This document shows, piece after piece, positions 25,043-34,655 of a DNA stretch of 64,000 nucleotides; positions within the stretch are counted from its first letter, which is position 1; the number at the start of each line of letters is the position of its first letter. Source of the stretch: Nocardioides marinus (GTDB lineage: Bacteria > Pseudomonadota > Alphaproteobacteria > Rhodobacterales > Rhodobacteraceae); NCBI GenBank assembly GCA_019801415.1, contig JAHVJD010000004.1, positions 186,001-250,000 on the forward strand, read 5' to 3'. The translations under genes and the position numbers were made by a program. The notes under the pieces were generated by a model, which worked only from the letters and a program-made list of their open reading frames with translations, had not been told where the DNA came from and did not search any database.

Positions 25043-27031
25043 ATGGCAGGTGCCTTTGAGGTGATCGACAACCACTGGATCCCGTTGCCGGATGGTCGAC
25101 GGCTGGCAGCGCGGATCTGGATGCCCGCAGGCGCGGGGCCGTTTCCGGCGATCCTGGAATACCTGCCTTACCGCAAGGGTGACGGCACCGCGCCGCGCGA
25201 CGCCACCACCCATCCGGTCTTTGCCGCCGAAGGCTATGCCTGCATCCGGGTCGACATCGCGGGCACCGGCGACAGCGAAGGGGTGTTCGACGATGAATAT
25301 TCCGAACAGGAACTGTCCGACGGCGAGGCGGTTCTGGCCTGGATCGCGGCGCAGGAATGGTGCGACGGCAATGTCGGCATGATCGGCATCAGCTGGGGCG
25401 GCTTCAACGGGTTGCAGCTCGCCGCGCGCCGCCCTCCGGCGCTGAAGGCGGTGGTCTCGGTCGCTTCGACCGTGGACCGCTATGCCGATGACATTCACTA
25501 CATGGGCGGCTGTTTGCTGAGCGACAATGCCAATTGGGGCAGCCAGATGTTCGCCTATCAGTCGCGCCCCGCGGATCCCGAACAGCGGCCCGATTGGCGT
25601 GCGGACTGGATCCGGCGGATCGAGGGGATGCCCTTCATGGCGGCCGAATGGCTGCGCCAGCAGACGCGGGGCGATTTCTGGAAACATGGCTCGGTGTGCG
25701 AGGATTGGTCCGCGATTGAGGCGCCGGTGCTGGCGATCACCGGCTGGGCGGATGCCTATGTGAACGCGCCGCCCGCACTGGCAGCCAATCTGAAGGTGCC
25801 CGCCAAGGCGCTGATCGGCCCGTGGGAGCACCGCTATGCCCATATCGCCAAGCTGGACCCGGCGGACTTCCACGGCGAGGTTCTGCGTTGGTTCGACAAA
25901 TGGCTGAAAGGGCAGGACAACGGCGCCGAGGCGCTGCCGGACTACCGCACCTTCATGCAGGAACACTTCAACCCCTCCATGCGGAACAAGCCGCGCTGCG
26001 GCCACTGGATCGCGGAGGAGGCCTGGCCTTCCCCCAACGTGCGGGACCGCCGCCTGCATCTGGGGCAGGGGTGCCTTTCGGATCAGCCTGCCAGTGGTAC
26101 GGTCGCGGTGCGCAACCCGGCGACGCTGGGGCAGGCCTCGGGCTATTTCTGTCCGGGCATGAGGTTTGACAATGAACTTGCCGGGGACCAGGCCGGGGAT
26201 GATGCGCTGTCCGTCTGCTTTGACAGCGCGCCGTTGCAGGAGCCGTTGCAATTGTTGGGGCGACCGCGGTTGAAGGTGTCTTTCACTGTCGACAGACCGG
26301 TGGCGCAGCTGGTGGCGCGGCTCTGCGATGTGGCCCCGGACGGGGTGTCGCAGCGGATTACGTACCGCCCGCTGAACTTGTGCTGCCGCGACAGCTTCGA
26401 GACGCCGGAACCGCTGGTTCCGGGAGAGCTCTATGAGGCGGAGATCGAACTGAATGAATGCGCGCATCAGCTGCGGGCGGGCCATGTGCTGCGGCTGGCG
26501 CTGTCGACCTCGTATTGGCCAGTGGTCTGGCCCGCGCCGCAAGCCGCCGAGGTGACGCTGCATCTGGAGCGCTGCACGCTGGTGCTGCCACAGCGCGAGG
26601 TCACCGCGGAGATCGCGCCGCAGAACCCCGGCCCGCCGCGGGCGTACCCGACCTATGACGCCCACGAGCTGCGGGCGCCGGGCGGCCGCTCGGAAACCGT
26701 ATCGCGCGCCGATGGCACGCTGGTTCTGGATACTTTTGACGATTACGGCATGGCCGAGGATGCGGCCAGCGGGCTGCGTGTCGGCAGCCATGTCACCATG
26801 CATTACGAGATCCATCCGGACGATCCGGCCTCGGCCGTCTTTGCCAGCAGTTGGACGTTTGAATTCTCCCGCGGCCAAGACTGGCAGGTCTCGATCGAAA
26901 CCGAGAACCGGATGCATTGCGATCAGGAAAATTTCTACCTGTGGCGCAAGGTGCGCGCCCATGAAGGGCCGGAGCCGCGCGAGGTCGTCACGCGGGAGTG
27001 GCAGGAAACGATTCCCCGCGGGCTGCTGTGA
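25043..27031 (+). CDS. CocE/NonD-family serine hydrolase (X-Pro dipeptidyl-peptidase-like)
   Basis: 662 residues. The alpha/beta hydrolase part has the nucleophile Ser117 in GISWGGF, oxyanion region ILEYLPYRKGDG (37-48), and GWADAYVNAP with later PWEHRYAH, consistent with the Asp and His of the triad. The C-terminal third (from about residue 370) is the jelly-roll PepX C-terminal domain. No signal peptide. Known members cleave cocaine-like esters, glutaryl-cephalosporin amides or X-Pro peptides. Ordering behind a CoA-transferase suggests ester or amide catabolism, but that is inference. Confidence 0.85.
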   Translation: MAGAFEVIDNHWIPLPDGRRLAARIWMPAGAGPFPAILEYLPYRKGDGTAPRDATTHPVFAAEGYACIRVDIAGTGDSEGVFDDEYSEQELSDGEAVLAWIAAQEWCDGNVGMIGISWGGFNGLQLAARRPPALKAVVSVASTVDRYADDIHYMGGCLLSDNANWGSQMFAYQSRPADPEQRPDWRADWIRRIEGMPFMAAEWLRQQTRGDFWKHGSVCEDWSAIEAPVLAITGWADAYVNAPPALAANLKVPAKALIGPWEHRYAHIAKLDPADFHGEVLRWFDKWLKGQDNGAEALPDYRTFMQEHFNPSMRNKPRCGHWIAEEAWPSPNVRDRRLHLGQGCLSDQPASGTVAVRNPATLGQASGYFCPGMRFDNELAGDQAGDDALSVCFDSAPLQEPLQLLGRPRLKVSFTVDRPVAQLVARLCDVAPDGVSQRITYRPLNLCCRDSFETPEPLVPGELYEAEIELNECAHQLRAGHVLRLALSTSYWPVVWPAPQAAEVTLHLERCTLVLPQREVTAEIAPQNPGPPRAYPTYDAHELRAPGGRSETVSRADGTLVLDTFDDYGMAEDAASGLRVGSHVTMHYEIHPDDPASAVFASSWTFEFSRGQDWQVSIETENRMHCDQENFYLWRKVRAHEGPEPREVVTREWQETIPRGLL

Positions 27032-27265
27032 CAAGGCCGGTGCGGGGTGCAAATACCGCCGCCGAGACGGTGAATTTCCGGCAGGTTTTCGGCAAGTTCT
27101 CCGCATTCGCCACGGTTTTGACATAGTGCGTTACTGAAAGCACACAGGGCCTTAACCATTTGGCTGCAAATTTGGGTCTTGGTGAACTGCCGTTGCCCTT
27201 GGTGCGCCGGACCGGCAAATATCTAGGTTAACGAGCGGTTAACGAGCAGAATTGAGGGCGACACA

Positions 27266-28243
27266 GTGCAGCTATCGGTTGTTGTGCCCTGCTACAACGA
27301 AGAAGAGTCGGTGCCGATGCTGGTCGACCGGCTGGTGCAGGCGATTGAACCATGGGCCGACGAGGCCGAAATCATCCTTGCGGATGACGGCTCCAGCGAT
27401 GAGACCTGGGCCGCGATCGAGGCGGCGCATCGGCGCTACCCGGTGGTGCGTGGCATTCGCCTGTCAGCGAACCGTGGTCATCAGGTGGCGCTCACGGCGG
27501 GGTTGGAAGCCGCGAAGGGTGAACGCATCTTCATGCTGGATGCCGACCTTCAAGACCCGCCGGAAATCCTGCCCGACATGATGATGATGATGGACCGCGG
27601 CTATGACGTGGTCTACGGCCGCCGCGCTGAACGTCAGGGCGAGACGCTGTTCAAGAAGGCGACCGCCTATCTGTTCTACCGGTTCCTGAACACCCTGTCG
27701 GATGTGGAGATCCCCAAGGACACCGGCGATTTCCGCCTTGTCAGCCGCCGCTCGCTGGATGCGGTACTGGCGATGCCTGAGAGGGCCCGCTTCATTCGTG
27801 GCATGTTCGCCTGGGCCGGGTTCAAACAGATCGGGTTGGAATATGTCCGTGATCCACGGGTGGCCGGGGTAACGAAATACCCGTTTCGCGCCATGCTGCG
27901 CTTTGCGACCGATGCGCTGACGGGATTTTCCACCAAGCCGCTGAAAATGGCGACGCGGCTGGCATTTCTCAGCCTGTATGTCACCTTTCTGATGGCGGTC
28001 TACGTCTTCCTGTCGCTGGTGCTTCACAACACGGCGCCTGGCTGGGCCTCGATGCTGTTGGCGATCTCCTTCTTCTCCGGCATCCAGCTGCTGACACTGG
28101 GCATCATGGGCGAATACATTGGCCGCCTGTACATGGAGAGCAAGCAGCGGCCGATGTACTTCGTGGCCGAAGAAACCGGCGCCAGCGACGGGCCAGCGGT
28201 TCCGCAAAATCTGCGCGAGCCTCTGCGCAGGGAAGCCTCCTGA
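27266..28243 (+). CDS. gtrB: GtrB-like polyprenyl-phosphate glycosyltransferase (GT2)
   Basis: 325 residues. GT-A fold of family 2: VVPCYNEEES (6-15), LADDGSSD and the DAD metal motif in FMLDADLQDPPE, with DTGDFRLVSR further on. Two C-terminal transmembrane helices (about 230-255 and 262-285). Such enzymes load a sugar from a nucleotide donor onto polyprenyl phosphate at the inner membrane. Starts with GTG at 27266; gtrA begins two bases after its stop. First gene of the four-gene cassette. Confidence 0.9.
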   Translation: MQLSVVVPCYNEEESVPMLVDRLVQAIEPWADEAEIILADDGSSDETWAAIEAAHRRYPVVRGIRLSANRGHQVALTAGLEAAKGERIFMLDADLQDPPEILPDMMMMMDRGYDVVYGRRAERQGETLFKKATAYLFYRFLNTLSDVEIPKDTGDFRLVSRRSLDAVLAMPERARFIRGMFAWAGFKQIGLEYVRDPRVAGVTKYPFRAMLRFATDALTGFSTKPLKMATRLAFLSLYVTFLMAVYVFLSLVLHNTAPGWASMLLAISFFSGIQLLTLGIMGEYIGRLYMESKQRPMYFVAEETGASDGPAVPQNLREPLRREAS

Positions 28244-28245
28244 CC

Positions 28246-28626
28246 ATGGTGGATGTCGGACAGATACTGCGCTTCGCCACAGTCGGCGTCTGCGTCGCCG
28301 CATTCTACGTGCTGGGGTATTCGATGCTGCTGAGCGCCGGAATGTCGCCACTGCCAGCCAATATCCTGGCCTTCGTTGCCGCGGTGATTGCGCAATACGT
28401 GCTTCAGACCAGCTGGACCTTTCGACGATCTCTGGGGTTGCCAGACCAGATGCTGCGCTTTGCCTGCACGGTCGCAGCGGGCCTCGCAGTCTCGACGCTG
28501 GTGACCTGGGCAGTTGGTCCCGCATTGGGCTGGGCCCCCTGGGTTGCGGCAGCGGTCGTCGCCGTGCTGCTGCCCGTGCAAAATTACGTCATCTTTCGCT
28601 TGTGGGTCTATTCCGCGGCTGGTTGA
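28246..28626 (+). CDS. gtrA: GtrA-family flippase-like membrane protein
   Basis: 126 residues, four predicted transmembrane helices filling most of the protein, with FATVG near the N-terminus and QTSWTFRR between helices 2 and 3, the GtrA/DPMS3 pattern. It is thought to flip the polyprenyl-phosphate sugar made by GtrB to the periplasmic face. Two bases separate it from gtrB. Confidence 0.85.
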   Translation: MVDVGQILRFATVGVCVAAFYVLGYSMLLSAGMSPLPANILAFVAAVIAQYVLQTSWTFRRSLGLPDQMLRFACTVAAGLAVSTLVTWAVGPALGWAPWVAAAVVAVLLPVQNYVIFRLWVYSAAG

Positions 28627-28643
28627 AACAGGAACAAGACACC

Positions 28644-29408
28644 ATGTCCCATATCTATTCCAACGCCTTCTACGACTATATCGACCGTGGTGCGCGCAGC
28701 TCGGCGCAGGCGATGATCTCCGTGGTGCAGCCCTGCCTGCAGGCGCAAAGCGTACTGGACCTCGGCAGCGGCCGCGGCGTGTGGCTGGGCGAATGGCTGA
28801 AGGCCGGAGTGGCGGATGTGGCCGGGGTGGACGGCGACTATGTCGACCGCGACCGGCTGTCGATCCCGCGCGACAGTTTTCATGCCGCGGATCTGACCAA
28901 GCCTTTCGACCTGGGGCGGAAATTCGATCTGGCGCAAAGCCTGGAGGTGGGCGAGCACCTGCCCGAGGCGGCCTCGGCCACGCTGGTCGACAGCCTGACC
29001 CGCCACGCCGACCGGGTGCTGTTCTCGGCCGCGGTGCCGGGGCAGGGCGGCGAGTTCCACATCAACGAAAAGCCTTTGTCCTTCTGGCAGGAACTGTTCG
29101 CGGAGCGCGGCTATACCGCCTTTGATTTTGCCCGCCCCAAGCTGAAGCATATGGAGGGGCTGGAGCCCTGGTACCGCTACAACACCGTGCTTTATGTCAA
29201 TGACGCAGGCCGTCAGGGTCTGCCGCCGGAGGTGCTGGCCAGCGAAGTGCCAGCCGGGCAGCCGGTGCCGCTGGCGGGCAGCCTCGGCTGGCGCATGCGG
29301 CGCGGTGTCGTGTCAATGATGCCGCGCGGCATGGTGACCAGGATTGCGCAGGCGCGCGCCGCCGTGCTGGCCCGCCAGGCGCAGCGCCAGCAAGAGGCGC
29401 AGGGATGA
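28644..29408 (+). CDS. class I SAM-dependent methyltransferase in the gtr cassette
   Basis: 254 residues. SAM-binding motif I VLDLGSGRGVW (about 37-47), then the acidic loop VDGDY, and motif SLEVGEHLPE typical of methyltransferase domain 11/23 proteins. The C-terminal 70 residues are basic and Ala/Gln-rich. The ATG at 28644 follows an AGGAA; the frame is open upstream only as antisense or shadow of gtrA. Its stop overlaps the next start (ATGA). By position it probably methylates the sugar or glycan handled by the Gtr proteins; acceptor unknown. Confidence 0.8.
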   Translation: MSHIYSNAFYDYIDRGARSSAQAMISVVQPCLQAQSVLDLGSGRGVWLGEWLKAGVADVAGVDGDYVDRDRLSIPRDSFHAADLTKPFDLGRKFDLAQSLEVGEHLPEAASATLVDSLTRHADRVLFSAAVPGQGGEFHINEKPLSFWQELFAERGYTAFDFARPKLKHMEGLEPWYRYNTVLYVNDAGRQGLPPEVLASEVPAGQPVPLAGSLGWRMRRGVVSMMPRGMVTRIAQARAAVLARQAQRQQEAQG

Positions 29409-30880
29409 GCCTGACCGCCGACGTCTCCGGCGCAGCCGCCCGGCCGAAGGCAGCCTCGCAGTTGCTGGTGACCGTGGCGGCGGTCTTTGCCGTGATGCTG
29501 CTGGCGGCGGTGTTCCAGCTGCCGGATCCGATGCTGCGGCATGACGACTATCCGGCGCTGCTGGCGGATCCTTCGCTGTTTTACAGCAAGACGCTGACGG
29601 AAGGGCGCTGGGTCAACTACCTGTGGCATCTGCGCGGGCTGGTAACGCCGGCCTGGCTGAACTTTCTGGCCTACCAGTTGCTGTGGGCGATCTACCTCGG
29701 GTGCCTGGTTCACAACGCCTTTGGCCGGGAGGCGGCGCTGTGGCAGCGGGTGATGGTGGCGCTGATTGCCGGGCTGGCCCTGCCTTGGGTGCTGATTTCC
29801 CTGTGGTTCAACACGCTGCTGCTGGGGCTGGCGATCGTTGCGCTTTATGCGTGGTTGTCCACCCGGCTGAGCGAGCGCAGCTGCCGCTGGCTGATGCTGC
29901 TGTTCGTGCCGGTGTCATTGATGGCCTATACCACCTATCCGTTTCTGATTCTGGCGTTGAGCCTGACGCGGGCAGAAACCAAGAGATCTGCCCGCGATCT
30001 GGCCGGGCTGCTGGCGCTGTTCATTGCCAGTTTCGCGTTGGGCATGCTGACAATCTACTCGCTCAACTACGCGGTCCATGGGATTTTCGGCGTGCCGATG
30101 GCCGAATGGCGCAATCCCAGCCCGGCCACCGATCTGGCTTCGCTGCTGGAAAACGGTAGGCTGGCACTCGATTACGTGGTGGCGCTGGTGCGCAGAGGGG
30201 CCTACGGCAATACCGGGCTCGCGCTGTTGCTGGCGGGCGTGCTGGCGGTGGCCGCCTGGTCGGTGCTGCGCCGGGACAGGTGGCGCGGGGTCTACATGCT
30301 CAGCGGTGTCGGGTTGGGGCTGGGGCTGGTCTGCCTGCAGGTCATCCGCACGGGTATCGACATGCCCCTGCGCTCTGGCGGGTTCGTGTGGCTGTATGGC
30401 GCGGTGTTTCTTGGCCTGTTCGCGATCGCTTTGCAGGATGCAGGCCGTGCCCGGCTCAGCCGCAACCTGTTGTTCACGCTGACGGCGATGTCGGTGATCT
30501 TTGCGGGGATGACGCATTACTTCGCGTCCGAGTGGCAGCGGCTCAGCCGCGCGATGGCGGACGAGCTGGGGGCGGGCAGCGGGCCGATATTCGTGACCGG
30601 CACCTATCTGTCGCTGGAAGCGGCGCGCAAATCGGACCTGCAAAAGGACCAGTCGGTGGTCTTCCGGCTCGAGCACCTGACGGGCCGTCCAGTGGTGATG
30701 TGCGAAAGCCAGCCGCAGGAGTGCGCACATCTGCCAAAGGAGCTGCGCGCAGGACTGCAGGACAGCGACAAGCCCTACGAGGTGCGCCAGATCGAGGGCG
30801 CGTCGGTGCTGATGCTGTCGCCCGTTGCCCTGCGCAAGGCCAAGCTGGAACCGACGCAGTCGCAGCGCGGGGCAGATTGA
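29405..30880 (+). CDS. GtrII-like membrane glucosyltransferase
   Basis: 491 residues with about 10-12 transmembrane helices and a periplasmic C-terminal region. The first loop after TM1 has LRHDDYP, the acidic motif typical of GT-C-type glycosyltransferases and of the Shigella GtrII/GtrV group that attach glucose to O-antigen in the periplasm. The gene closes the cassette gtrB-gtrA-methyltransferase-gtrII and overlaps its neighbour by four bases. Its acceptor (O-antigen, exopolysaccharide or protein) is not shown. It ends 23 bases from the convergent nadC. Confidence 0.78.
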   Translation: MSLTADVSGAAARPKAASQLLVTVAAVFAVMLLAAVFQLPDPMLRHDDYPALLADPSLFYSKTLTEGRWVNYLWHLRGLVTPAWLNFLAYQLLWAIYLGCLVHNAFGREAALWQRVMVALIAGLALPWVLISLWFNTLLLGLAIVALYAWLSTRLSERSCRWLMLLFVPVSLMAYTTYPFLILALSLTRAETKRSARDLAGLLALFIASFALGMLTIYSLNYAVHGIFGVPMAEWRNPSPATDLASLLENGRLALDYVVALVRRGAYGNTGLALLLAGVLAVAAWSVLRRDRWRGVYMLSGVGLGLGLVCLQVIRTGIDMPLRSGGFVWLYGAVFLGLFAIALQDAGRARLSRNLLFTLTAMSVIFAGMTHYFASEWQRLSRAMADELGAGSGPIFVTGTYLSLEAARKSDLQKDQSVVFRLEHLTGRPVVMCESQPQECAHLPKELRAGLQDSDKPYEVRQIEGASVLMLSPVALRKAKLEPTQSQRGAD

Positions 30881-30903
30881 TCGGGGGCGGCGGCGCCTGG
30901 CCC

Positions 30904-31758
30904 TCAGAAATCGAGACCCAGGTCCAGGGTGCGCGCCGAATGGGTCAGCGCCCCCGAGGAGATGTAATCCACGCCGGTTGCCGCCACCTCGGCGATCCGT
31001 TCCAGTTTCATGTTGCCCGAGGCTTCGGTCACCACATGGCCGCGTGCCATGGCAACGGCCTGCGTCAGCGTTGCGGTGTCCATGTTGTCCAGCAGCACCA
31101 CGTCGGCACCGCCGGTGGCGATCACCTCTTCCAGCTGCTCGAGGGTGTCGACCTCGATTTCCACTTTCATCATGTGGCTGGCGCAGGCCTTGGCGGCGGT
31201 CAGCACCGCCTTGATGCCGCCCGCGGCGGCGATGTGGTTGTCCTTGATCAGGATCGCATCGGACAGGCCGAAGCGGTGGTTGTAACCGCCACCGTGCAGC
31301 ACCGCCTGCTTTTCGGCGATGCGCAGCCCCGGCGTGGTCTTGCGGGTGCAGGTGATGCGGGTGTTCGTCCCTGCGGTCTGTGCCACGAAACCCGCGGTCA
31401 GGGTGGCGATGCCGGTCAGCCGCCCGGCAAAGTTCAGCGCGACCCGTTCGGCTGACAGGATCGATGCGGCCGAGCCTTCGATGGTCATCAGTGTATCGCC
31501 TTTGGCGCAGGTGGACCCATCGTCCAGCAAGGTCTCCACCTTCAGTCCGGCGTCCACCAGGTGAAAGGCGATGCGGGCGATTTGCATGCCCGAGACCACA
31601 CCCGCCTCGCGCGCGTTCAGCCGCGCCTGGTAGGTCGCACTGGCCGGGATCACGGCGCGGGTGGTGATATCGCCGTTCTGGCCCAGATCTTCCATCAGGG
31701 CGGCGCGCACCATCGGTTCCAGGATCAGGTCGGGCAGGCGGGCAAATTGTTGGGTCAT
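30904..31758 (-). CDS. nadC: nicotinate-nucleotide pyrophosphorylase (quinolinate phosphoribosyltransferase)
   Basis: 284 residues, family length. EDLGQNGDITT (20-30), ALNFAGRLTGIAT, TRKTTPGLR (Arg/Lys that bind quinolinate and PRPP), HRFGLSDAILIKDNH and VEVDTLEQ are the hallmark stretches. Makes nicotinic acid mononucleotide from quinolinate. Its start overlaps the nadB stop by four bases. Last gene of the nadA-nadB-nadC operon. Confidence 0.96.
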   Translation of the reverse strand: MTQQFARLPDLILEPMVRAALMEDLGQNGDITTRAVIPASATYQARLNAREAGVVSGMQIARIAFHLVDAGLKVETLLDDGSTCAKGDTLMTIEGSAASILSAERVALNFAGRLTGIATLTAGFVAQTAGTNTRITCTRKTTPGLRIAEKQAVLHGGGYNHRFGLSDAILIKDNHIAAAGGIKAVLTAAKACASHMMKVEIEVDTLEQLEEVIATGGADVVLLDNMDTATLTQAVAMARGHVVTEASGNMKLERIAEVAATGVDYISSGALTHSARTLDLGLDF

Positions 31759-33314
31759 TGGAAATCCTCTTGCACCCGGGCGCGGATGGCCAGGGCTTCG
31801 GCCAGGGTTATGCGTGTGCGTTGGGCCTGGGCCGGATCGGTTTCGGGATAGTCATCGCGGTAGTGGCCGCCACGGCTTTCCTGTCGGGCGAGGGCCGCGG
31901 CAGCGATCAGGGTGGCAGTGGCGCACATGTTGACGAAGTTCTCATCCTCCGCCTGTTCGGCCTCCAGCCGGGCAAGGATTGCCAAGGCCCGCCGCAGGCC
32001 CGCGGCGTCGCGCCGGACGCCGACAAAGGCGGTCATGGTTTCACGCAGAGTGGTCAGCGCCTTAGCGTCCATCGGGCAGCCGCCAACGGGAAACTCCGGC
32101 GCGATCTCGGCGCACTCCGCGGCAGTCTGCAGCTGGGCTGCTATGTCCTGCGCGGCGTTGCGGGCATAGACCAGCGCCTCCAGCAGGCCGTTGGAGGCAA
32201 GCCGGTTGGCCCCGTGCAGCCCGGTCGAGGAGGCCTCGCCGCAGACCCAGAGATTGCGCAGGCTGCTGCGTCCCTGCATGTCGGCCTCGACCCCGCCCAT
32301 GTGGTAATGCGCGGCGACCGCGACGGGGATCGGCTCGGTGACCGGATCGATGCCCGCCCGGGCACAGGTCTGCGCCACGGTGGGAAAGCGGCTCAGCACC
32401 TCCGCGCCGAGGGCGGCGCGGGTGTCGAGCATCGGGCGGCGGCCAGCTTGGGTCTCGGCAAAGATGGCTCGGGCGACGATGTCCCGCGGCGCCAGTTCCG
32501 CATCCGGGTGGACCGGCAGCATGAAGCGCGCGCCCTCGGCATTGATCAGCACCGCGCGTTCGCCGCGAAGCGCCTCGGTGGCCAGCGGCGCGGGGTCTTC
32601 GCCGATGTCGAAGGCGGTGGGGTGGAATTGCACGAATTCCGGATCCGCGAGCCGCGCACCGGCACGGGCGGCAAGCCCGATCACCTGGCCGCGGATGCGT
32701 GGCGGGTTGGTGGTATGGGCATAGAGCCCGCCAGAGCCGCCACCGGCCAGAAGCACCGCGGGCGTGCGGATCAGCACCGGTGCGGAGGGCGTGTCCGCCC
32801 GGCTGATCCAGACGCCGGAGACGCCATCCTCGTTGGTTTCCAGCCTCACGGCCTGGGTGTTTTCCAGCACCTGCACGTGGCGGGCGACCCGCACCGCGGT
32901 GATCAGCGTCTGCATGATCCGGTGGCCGGCCTGATCGCCCTTGACCCGCACCACGCGGGCGGCTGAATGGGCGGCCTCGCGGTTCATCACGTAGTTGCCG
33001 GCGGCGTCGCGATCGAACGGCGTGCCCAGTTCCGTCAGGTCCAGAATGTGATCGCGGGCCACGCGTGTCACCATCGCAGCCACCCGGCTATCAACCGTAC
33101 CGGCTCCGGCGCGCTGGGTGTCGGCGGCGTGGGCCTCGGGGCTGTCGGGGCGTTCCATCGCGGCGGCGACCCCGCCTTGAGCCCAGGAGGAGCTGGCGCC
33201 CCGGCCCAGCGGTTCGGGGGAGATGACCAGCACCGGGTGCGGCGCCAGTTCAAGCGCTGCGTAGAGCGCCCCCAGACCGGCGCCGACAATCACGATGCGG
33301 CCGGTGTCCAGCAC
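31755..33314 (-). CDS. nadB: L-aspartate oxidase
   Basis: 519 residues. FAD-binding GAGLGALYAAL near 11-21, SSSWAQGGVAAAM (43-55), HRIMQTL, GGSGGLYAHTTNPP and the GEASSTGLHGANRLASN motif near the second half, as in NadB and the SDH flavoprotein group. Oxidises aspartate to iminoaspartate for NadA. Begins with GTG, three bases after the nadA stop. Confidence 0.95.
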   Translation of the reverse strand: MLDTGRIVIVGAGLGALYAALELAPHPVLVISPEPLGRGASSSWAQGGVAAAMERPDSPEAHAADTQRAGAGTVDSRVAAMVTRVARDHILDLTELGTPFDRDAAGNYVMNREAAHSAARVVRVKGDQAGHRIMQTLITAVRVARHVQVLENTQAVRLETNEDGVSGVWISRADTPSAPVLIRTPAVLLAGGGSGGLYAHTTNPPRIRGQVIGLAARAGARLADPEFVQFHPTAFDIGEDPAPLATEALRGERAVLINAEGARFMLPVHPDAELAPRDIVARAIFAETQAGRRPMLDTRAALGAEVLSRFPTVAQTCARAGIDPVTEPIPVAVAAHYHMGGVEADMQGRSSLRNLWVCGEASSTGLHGANRLASNGLLEALVYARNAAQDIAAQLQTAAECAEIAPEFPVGGCPMDAKALTTLRETMTAFVGVRRDAAGLRRALAILARLEAEQAEDENFVNMCATATLIAAAALARQESRGGHYRDDYPETDPAQAQRTRITLAEALAIRARVQEDFQ

Positions 33315-33317
33315 GTG

Positions 33318-34370
33318 TCAAATGCCCAGTTTGCGGCTGAGGTCGATCATCCTCTGCACCGCGATGCGGGCTTTCTCGGCCACCTCGGGGTCCACTTCGA
33401 CCGGTTCGGTCATCGTGTGCAGCGACCACAGGATCTTCTCCAGCGTGATCTTCTTCATGTAGGGGCACATGTTGCAGGGGCCGACGAATTCGACCTCCGG
33501 CAGCTGGTCGGCAATGTTGGACGCCATCGAGCATTCGGTGATCAGCAGCGCCTTTTCCGGCTTCTCGTCGGTCACGTATTTCACGATGCCACTGGTCGAG
33601 CCGGAGAAATCCGCCTCGGCCACCACGTCGGGCGGGCATTCGGGATGCGCGATCAGCCGGGTGCCGGGGTTCCATTCACGGAAGTCGCGCAGATCCTGCG
33701 CCGTGTACTGCTCATGCACGATGCACGAGCCTTCCCACCAGACGATGTTCTTTTCCGGCACCAGCTTGGCGATGTTCTGCGCCAGATACTGGTCCGGGGT
33801 CATGATGATGGTGTCTTCCTCCATCGCGGCGACGATCTGCGCGGCATTGGAGGAGGTGCAGCAGATGTCCGACGCCGCCTTCACCTCGGCGGTGGTGTTC
33901 ACGTAAGTCACCACCGGCGCGCCGGGATAGCGGCGGCGCATCTCGGCGACGCCCTCGGCGGTGATGCTTTCGGCCAGCGAGCAGCCGGCCTCCATATCGG
34001 GAATGAGGACGGTCTTTTCCGGGCTCAGGATTTTGGAGGTCTCGGCCATGAAATGCACGCCGCACTGCACGATCACGTCGGCTTCGACCCGGGTTGCCTC
34101 GATCGCCAGCTGCAGGCTGTCGCCGACCACGTCGGAAATGCCGTGGTAGATCTCGGGCGTCATGTAGTTATGCGCCAGCACCACCGCGTTGCGCTGTTTC
34201 TTCAGCTCCAGGATGGCGGCGACATAGGGCGCATGGGTGGCCCATTCGATCGGGTTCACCACCCGGTCCATCCGCGCGTAGACATCGGCCATCTTCTCGG
34301 CCAGTGCCGGATTGGGGGCCAGATCGTAGTGGTTGGCGAGCTGATCCCGCATGGATTGCAGGTCGAACAT
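33318..34370 (-). CDS. nadA: quinolinate synthase
   Basis: 350 residues. Cysteines in VIVQCGVHFM, DICCTSSNA and GPCNMCPYM supply the three ligands of the [4Fe-4S] cluster that binds iminoaspartate; LAHNYM, HPECPPDV and EGSCIVHEQ are further NadA signatures. Condenses iminoaspartate with dihydroxyacetone phosphate to quinolinate. The first gene of the nad operon; the gap upstream separates it from the divergent tungstate transporter. Confidence 0.96.
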   Translation of the reverse strand: MFDLQSMRDQLANHYDLAPNPALAEKMADVYARMDRVVNPIEWATHAPYVAAILELKKQRNAVVLAHNYMTPEIYHGISDVVGDSLQLAIEATRVEADVIVQCGVHFMAETSKILSPEKTVLIPDMEAGCSLAESITAEGVAEMRRRYPGAPVVTYVNTTAEVKAASDICCTSSNAAQIVAAMEEDTIIMTPDQYLAQNIAKLVPEKNIVWWEGSCIVHEQYTAQDLRDFREWNPGTRLIAHPECPPDVVAEADFSGSTSGIVKYVTDEKPEKALLITECSMASNIADQLPEVEFVGPCNMCPYMKKITLEKILWSLHTMTEPVEVDPEVAEKARIAVQRMIDLSRKLGI

Positions 34371-34655
34371 GGCATATCCTCAAGATTGCGTCCGGGGGGG
34401 CACTTTGGGCGCGGTTTGTTTCATGTTCGCATGCCGCACGCAAGCGCAGTGGTGCGAAATAGGCACCAAATGCGGTGATTTGGCACGTTGGGCGCCGATT
34501 GGCAGCAGCGCGCGCCCCTTGGGGCGCGGCAAAATGGCGGCAGAGCGGCGTGTTTGCCGTTTTTGACTGTCCGAATGTCCCGTCCTGTGATTGGAACAGA
34601 CCTGAGCCGTGATAGTTCCGGCAGCAATTGAAACCGCGGGGAAAAGACCGGGCCG
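34371..34655. promoter_or_regulatory. divergent promoter region between nadA and tupB, with inverted repeats
   Basis: No gene is seen. CCAAAT and ATTTGG face each other at 34466-34483, 96 bases upstream of nadA, a candidate operator. A perfect GC hairpin CGCGCCCC-TT-GGGGCGCG lies at 34511-34528. A short CGGC/GCCG stem with five T residues near 34548-34565 could stop transcripts moving toward tupB. None matches a site named with confidence. Confidence 0.4.

Noticed and set aside
34500-34655. A molybdenum-cofactor-type riboswitch ahead of the tungstate operon
   Set aside because: Some hairpins are present, but I could not recover the conserved core of that RNA class.
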